DNA from: a virus
Virus record (IMG/VR): IMGVR_UViG_3300034138_000012
Coordinates: 1 to 28,258 of that record
Length of the DNA: 28,258 bases
Reading direction: 5' to 3' (one strand)
Part shown: positions 25,201 to 28,258 of the stretch, one piece after another
How positions within the stretch are numbered: the stretch's first letter is position 1
Layout of the letters: the number at the start of each line of letters is the position of its first letter
The notes under the pieces: model-generated
Seen by the model: the letters and a program-made list of their open reading frames with translations, nothing else
Databases searched by the model: none
What the model was told of the DNA's origin: nothing
Position numbers and translations under genes: made by a program

Positions 25201-26960
25201 CCGCGATCAAGAACTACCTGCGCGACCGTAAGAAGAGTGTCGATGCGCTGGTGGAGCAGGCCCGGATCACCGAAGGTCCGGCCGCTGCGGCGCAAGTCCT
25301 GGCCGAAGAGACGAAGAAGTCCGCCGACAGCCTGTCGTACCTGTTGCAGACCTACGGTTACGCCAAGCCGAAGGCCGACTCCTACGCCCGCGCTGCCACC
25401 GGGCTCAACACGATCCTGTACCAGCAGAACCAGGACGCCCTAGCCGCGTCCGGTGCGCTCGACGGCACCGGCAAGTCGGCGGACACCGCCGGGGGTAAGG
25501 CCGCCACCGCCGCCGCCAAGATGAAATTCCTGGCCGACCAACTCGACCGGCTCGACGGCACCCGCACGATCACCGTCGCCATCAACGGCTACGACGTTGA
25601 GGTCCGCAAGCTCGAAAGCGCTGTCATCCTTCAGCAACTCCTGCGGACCGGTGAAGCGCCGACGGAGTCGAAGATCCGGCAGTACAAGACCAAGTTCGAA
25701 CAGACGAAGGGCCTGGCCAACGGTGGCCGGGTGGAGGGGTACTCGCCGCACCCGAAGGCCGACAACATCCCGGCCATGCTCACCGCCGATGAGTACGTGC
25801 AGCCGGTAGCGGCGGTCAAGCACTACGGCACCGATTTCATGGAAGCCGTCCGGACTCGACAGTTCCCGAAGTACGCCGCCGGTGGCCTGGTCGGCAGTAC
25901 CCAGAACTGGCCCTTCAAGATCAAAATGCCGGATGTGGTGACACCGGTCCAGCAATACGCCACCACCTACAACACCGGCGGCGGACGGATCACCGGCAAC
26001 GAACAGGTAGCCGAGATCGCTGAAGCCACCGCCCGGCAGATGGGCGCCACCACCAAACAGCTCGTGGCGCTGATCGAAACGGGCCTGGTGGAATCCGGGC
26101 TGCGCAACCTGTCCTACGGCGACCGTGACAGCGTCGGCTTCCTCCAGCAACGCCCCTCCCAGGGCTGGGGAAGCGTCAAGCAGATCATGAACGTCGCCTA
26201 CGCCACCCGAAAGTTCATCCAGTCGGCCCGGCGCAAGGACCGGGCCGGGCTCAGCGCCGGTGACCTGTCGCAAGCGGTGCAGCGTTCCGGCTACCCGGAT
26301 CGCTACGCCAAACGCGAAGCCGACGCCATCGCCATCCTGAACCGCAACGCCCCGTTCCTCGCCGGGTACGCGGGCTCTCAGGGCGGCGGGAAGCAGACCG
26401 GCCCCAACGGCACCCGGGCCGGGCTGATCGCCTTCGGACGGTGGTTGCAGGCACGCGGGTACGACGTCAGTGAACACCCGGCCTTCGGCGGTGTCGGCCG
26501 GCACGGCACGGACTCGCAGCACTACCGGGCCAACGCCATCGACGTGAACCACGGCGCCGGTACCAGCGCCCGGGAGCAGGCGTTCCTGCGGCAGATCATC
26601 GGTGAAGGACACCGGCGCGGGTTCCGGTCGATTTTCATGAGCCCCGGTCACTACAACCACGCCCACTTCGACCTAGGCCCCGGACACGCGCAAGGTGGCC
26701 CGGTCAAGGCCCGCAAATACGACACCGGCGGGGTCCTACCACCGGGCTACACCATGGCGTTCAACGGCACCGGCAAAAACGAAACGATCCGCACCAGTGA
26801 GCAGGAGAAGAACCTGCAAGCACCGATGCGGATCGACCGCCGGGACCTGGCGCAGCTCGCCGCCCTGTTCGGCGGCGGCGGCACCCCGAACGTCAACCTC
26901 GACGGTCGCAAGGTCGCTGAACTGACCAACCGGTACAACTACCTGCCTGCGGGGGTGTGA
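22287..26960 (+). CDS. Tape measure protein with two peptidoglycan-active domains, 1557 aa
   Basis: The ATG at 22287 follows GGGGTGAGCA. The N-terminus has repeated units with KVRLVADKTGFTRTVRSQL and KVKLVADARGFARSVRSAL. A long charged coiled-coil part follows, with hydrophobic segments near residues 236-290. It sets tail length and passes into the cell with the DNA. Near residues 1230-1355 lies a transglycosylase/lysozyme-like domain (VALIETGLVESGLRNLSYGD, SVGFLQQRPSQGWGSV). At about 1375-1470 lies an M15-type peptidase pattern with YRANAIDVNHG and HYNHAHFD metal-ligand candidates. Both would open the wall locally during DNA entry. Confidence 0.92.
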   Translation: MAGNGDDVIENVVVQVSPDLTGFKRKLLADLKKELAGVEATFKVRLVADKTGFTRTVRSQLASIANRPEYKVKLVADARGFARSVRSALKDVDVDVTARADTRSAGAAVDKVRDTVKRRASAGGPIDLFNLNFDDDEDEADTSAAYLLRLKTKYIQDSLRLDRTAAEKVERDRFRALAEQQRAADLSTRIAERAANDQRRVVERAAREAAIANKARNKTLFTSPRIIDYGGKGVKPMNLLLGSALALTPALFAMGASALQASTSLAVLGSAGIGAALGVGALTVAFQGIGDVLSLRKQVQNEALTAAANTTKAIDETAQARRSLADAIRDEKTANEQIHTSRREAIRDLEDLRQSVIDLNNQYRSDALSVDEAKDNEARTNRNFFATAVEKRRATQDRMDAETKFSDTRLERRQKTDDLKKSLQKGIEGSDKVRDAKERARDARDRTLDATASLKNAQTQAAGGIDKTSSAAARLKARLAELSPAARDLYYFFDRNEKQFKRLRNEIAQKTLPGFTTFLEVITRKPQGGKSVLQLAADYAGDLGAIIGKYAGKFGDFFDSPLFRTSMATVQRNNASAFETLGQAMLTLADPITRILAAVSPGAKSISDEILKLSERFAAFIETADEDGSLAKWFKDARTEAGKWYRIAGNILELLKELFQLSLPAGGSLVSDFEAFTQSLVDAAKSPEGVANIKAVFGFFKDLPYAKIADFIPEAIKLFAAFRFFAFLKGANPILLAIGALGVALPGGATTIMGGIASALDSAAKTLAANPLLASTLLGLLAAGKVSKAIGFNIAIPAVTSLRDALTSKFKVLDKFVGGGANAATMTVQAGVVNVYGKAGIGGAEPAGKPGKGGKARGAAGAAAAGGGLLTAGITVAALVGAVFADQGFKRGIADKSLTAPFKEFIASPSWKTFSDTLLALSPVGLAAFAAGKLQKTTQEQEGKSFQAAINDAARTATKDRKANDPNVVKLPAIKNYLRDRKKSVDALVEQARITEGPAAAAQVLAEETKKSADSLSYLLQTYGYAKPKADSYARAATGLNTILYQQNQDALAASGALDGTGKSADTAGGKAATAAAKMKFLADQLDRLDGTRTITVAINGYDVEVRKLESAVILQQLLRTGEAPTESKIRQYKTKFEQTKGLANGGRVEGYSPHPKADNIPAMLTADEYVQPVAAVKHYGTDFMEAVRTRQFPKYAAGGLVGSTQNWPFKIKMPDVVTPVQQYATTYNTGGGRITGNEQVAEIAEATARQMGATTKQLVALIETGLVESGLRNLSYGDRDSVGFLQQRPSQGWGSVKQIMNVAYATRKFIQSARRKDRAGLSAGDLSQAVQRSGYPDRYAKREADAIAILNRNAPFLAGYAGSQGGGKQTGPNGTRAGLIAFGRWLQARGYDVSEHPAFGGVGRHGTDSQHYRANAIDVNHGAGTSAREQAFLRQIIGEGHRRGFRSIFMSPGHYNHAHFDLGPGHAQGGPVKARKYDTGGVLPPGYTMAFNGTGKNETIRTSEQEKNLQAPMRIDRRDLAQLAALFGGGGTPNVNLDGRKVAELTNRYNYLPAGV

Positions 26961-27886
26961 TGCACACCCAGCGCAAACCGGCCGAACTGCGCCTGGTCAA
27001 CGGCACCGACACGATCGTCATCCGCCCCCGCAACGCGGGCGCCCTCGACCCGATCCTGTGTAAACAGTGGGACCTGGGGGCGCCCGAAGTGCGGACCACA
27101 TCGGTTGCCAACCCCGGCGCCGACGGGGTCACCCTGTCCGACGGGTTCGTGGGTTCCCGCACCGTCACCCTGGACCTGGCCATCATGGGCGGCGCGGACC
27201 CGATCACCGGCCAGGTCCACGACGCCTACTGGTACGCCGCCAAGCTCACCCAAATGGCGCACCCGAAAGCATCCCCGCGTCTGCTGATCACCCGCGACGA
27301 CGAACTCAACGCCGGGAAGACCTGGGCGATGGACCTGCGCGGCAGCCCCTACAGCCTGCCGTTCACCTCCCGTTCAGCTTCGGTGCTGGACCTGCAACTG
27401 ACCTTCACCTGCCCGCTGGGGCTCATCGAAGGCCCGTTGCAGTCGTTCACCACCGCCGCGTCCTCCGACGAGACCGGGCAGACCGACCTGGACCTTCCCA
27501 TGCTCACGCCGTTCACCTTCGGCCTGATCGGGTCGAAATACCCCCGGCTGACCCTCGACGTCGGCGGGGACTCCACCGTGGCCCCGGTCATCTACATCGC
27601 CGGTCCCGTCGCCGACCCGAATGTCATCAGCGGCCCGGACAAGTTCGCCTTCAAAGGACTCACCCTCAAAGCCGGGCAGGCCGTCCAGGTGGACATGGCA
27701 ACCGGTGATGTCCGCCTGGGTGACCTCGTCAGCGGACAGATCACCGACGACATGGGCGCCTACAACACCGTCGACTGGGCGGTGTCGACGTTCTGGCAAT
27801 GGGCGCCCGGACCCCACACCATCCTGTACCGCAACACCAGCGGCAACGTCACCGTCCAGTACCGCGAACGTCGGCTCACCATTTAG
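26960..27886 (+). CDS. Distal tail / minor tail protein, 308 aa
   Basis: The ATG at 26960 overlaps the tape measure TGA; an in-frame GTG lies one codon earlier. The protein is beta-rich: AELRLVNGTDTIVIRPRNAG, VTLSDGFVGSRTVTLDLAIM, SASVLDLQLTFTCPLGLIEG, then a C-terminal sandwich (YPRLTLDVGGDSTVAPVIYI, FWQWAPGPHTILYRN). This is the plan of distal tail (Dit-like) proteins, encoded right after the tape measure, that form the ring at the tail tip. The C-terminal half may serve in binding. Identity beyond 'minor tail' is inferred from position. Confidence 0.85.
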   Translation: MHTQRKPAELRLVNGTDTIVIRPRNAGALDPILCKQWDLGAPEVRTTSVANPGADGVTLSDGFVGSRTVTLDLAIMGGADPITGQVHDAYWYAAKLTQMAHPKASPRLLITRDDELNAGKTWAMDLRGSPYSLPFTSRSASVLDLQLTFTCPLGLIEGPLQSFTTAASSDETGQTDLDLPMLTPFTFGLIGSKYPRLTLDVGGDSTVAPVIYIAGPVADPNVISGPDKFAFKGLTLKAGQAVQVDMATGDVRLGDLVSGQITDDMGAYNTVDWAVSTFWQWAPGPHTILYRNTSGNVTVQYRERRLTI

Positions 27887-27900
27887 AAGGGGGCCGGACT

Positions 27901-28258
27901 GTGGCCATCAACGTTGTCAGCCGGGTCATCACCGCCCCGCCGTTCTTCCTCCAGAAAGAGAACGGCGACACCGAACCGATCTACTACACCGCCGCCGACA
28001 TGCGGAACATGCTGTCCGGGATCATCAGCAGAGGCGGCGCTCTCGGTGCCTCGCACATGCTGGTCACCCAGTCCGGCAACGTCGGCATGAGCATCCGCGT
28101 CAACAGCGGCTTCTACATGATCGCCGGGTATCTGATCTACCTGCCGGTTGATCAGTCGATCGCCCTGACCACCTTCGACGCGAACCCGCCAGCGACCCGC
28201 ACCCACATCGTGTGGCTCAGTGTCTACGACGGACAAGTTGCCTCCACCGCTACCTACG
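27901..28258 (+). CDS. Minor tail / baseplate protein, 5' part
   Basis: The gene starts with GTG at 27901 behind AGAAGGGGGCCGGACT and is cut by the window end after about 119 codons. The visible part (APPFFLQKENGDTEPIYYTA, ADMRNMLSGIISRGGALGAS, then strands MSIRVNSGFYMIAGYLIYLP and THIVWLSVYDGQV) resembles the start of phage tail-tip or receptor-binding proteins. The rest lies outside, so the function is not fixed. Confidence 0.75.
   Translation, partial: MAINVVSRVITAPPFFLQKENGDTEPIYYTAADMRNMLSGIISRGGALGASHMLVTQSGNVGMSIRVNSGFYMIAGYLIYLPVDQSIALTTFDANPPATRTHIVWLSVYDGQVASTATY

Noticed and set aside
22545-25295. A 916-codon open frame on the minus strand opposite the tape measure
   Set aside because: It mirrors the third-position GC bias of the tape measure gene. 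It has no ribosome site, a composition dominated by Gly/Arg/Val, and no domain.
25975-26700. A separate endolysin gene at the end of the tape measure
   Set aside because: The wall-active domains are in frame with the tape measure, with no ribosome site or stop separating them.

Overview
The window is part of a tailed dsDNA bacteriophage genome (siphovirus, HK97-type head, non-contractile tail) from a high-GC actinobacterial host. Support comes from the gene order (terminase, portal, HK97-type protease, capsid, head-tail connectors, tail terminator, major tail protein, frameshifted chaperones, long tape measure), from GC-rich codon use, frequent GTG starts, and families typical of actinophages. 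No integrase, repressor of known type, replication or lysis gene is visible, so lifestyle cannot be decided here.

Layout. (1) 1-4232 is a leftward (minus-strand) block of about a dozen short unknown genes. They start after a shared GGGAGG-type ribosome site, and their longer gaps hold folded repeats. Two promoter-like boxes and one intrinsic terminator split the block into two transcription units. (2) 4233-4665 is a non-coding control-type region with tandem 12-mers beside a TTGACA and several dyads. (3) 4666-5837 holds two small rightward genes, one leftward gene, a large inverted repeat and an SNase-like nuclease. (4) 5827-7472 is a leftward operon of eight tiny genes, several Cys-rich. (5) 7536-10035 is rightward: a small virion-type protein, a collagen-like fibre with binding modules, and the small terminase. 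(6) 10014-11137 is a leftward cassette with a double-HTH protein. (7) 11163-12863 is the large terminase. (8) 12850-15001 is leftward: small membrane and zinc-ribbon proteins, a tRNA-like element and an initiator-type tRNA(fMet). (9) 15131-28258 is the uninterrupted rightward head and tail module, ending inside a tail or fibre gene at the window edge.

How it works together. The large terminase and the portal package DNA, the protease and capsid build the prohead, five small connector and completion proteins join head to tail, and gpG/gpGT chaperone the tape measure. The tape measure carries two peptidoglycan-active domains. The fibre and the downstream tail proteins probably bind the host. 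Between the first structural genes sit leftward cassettes, each convergent with the previous rightward gene and divergent from the next. These genes therefore cannot be one simple late operon.

Most notable are two families of intercistronic elements in the leftward block whose stems vary with compensating changes while loops and joints are kept, the phage-encoded initiator-type tRNA, an intrinsic terminator inside the protease gene, a canonical -1 slippery site, and two cassette-leading genes with a -10-like hexamer exactly 6 nt before the ATG (leaderless-type starts).
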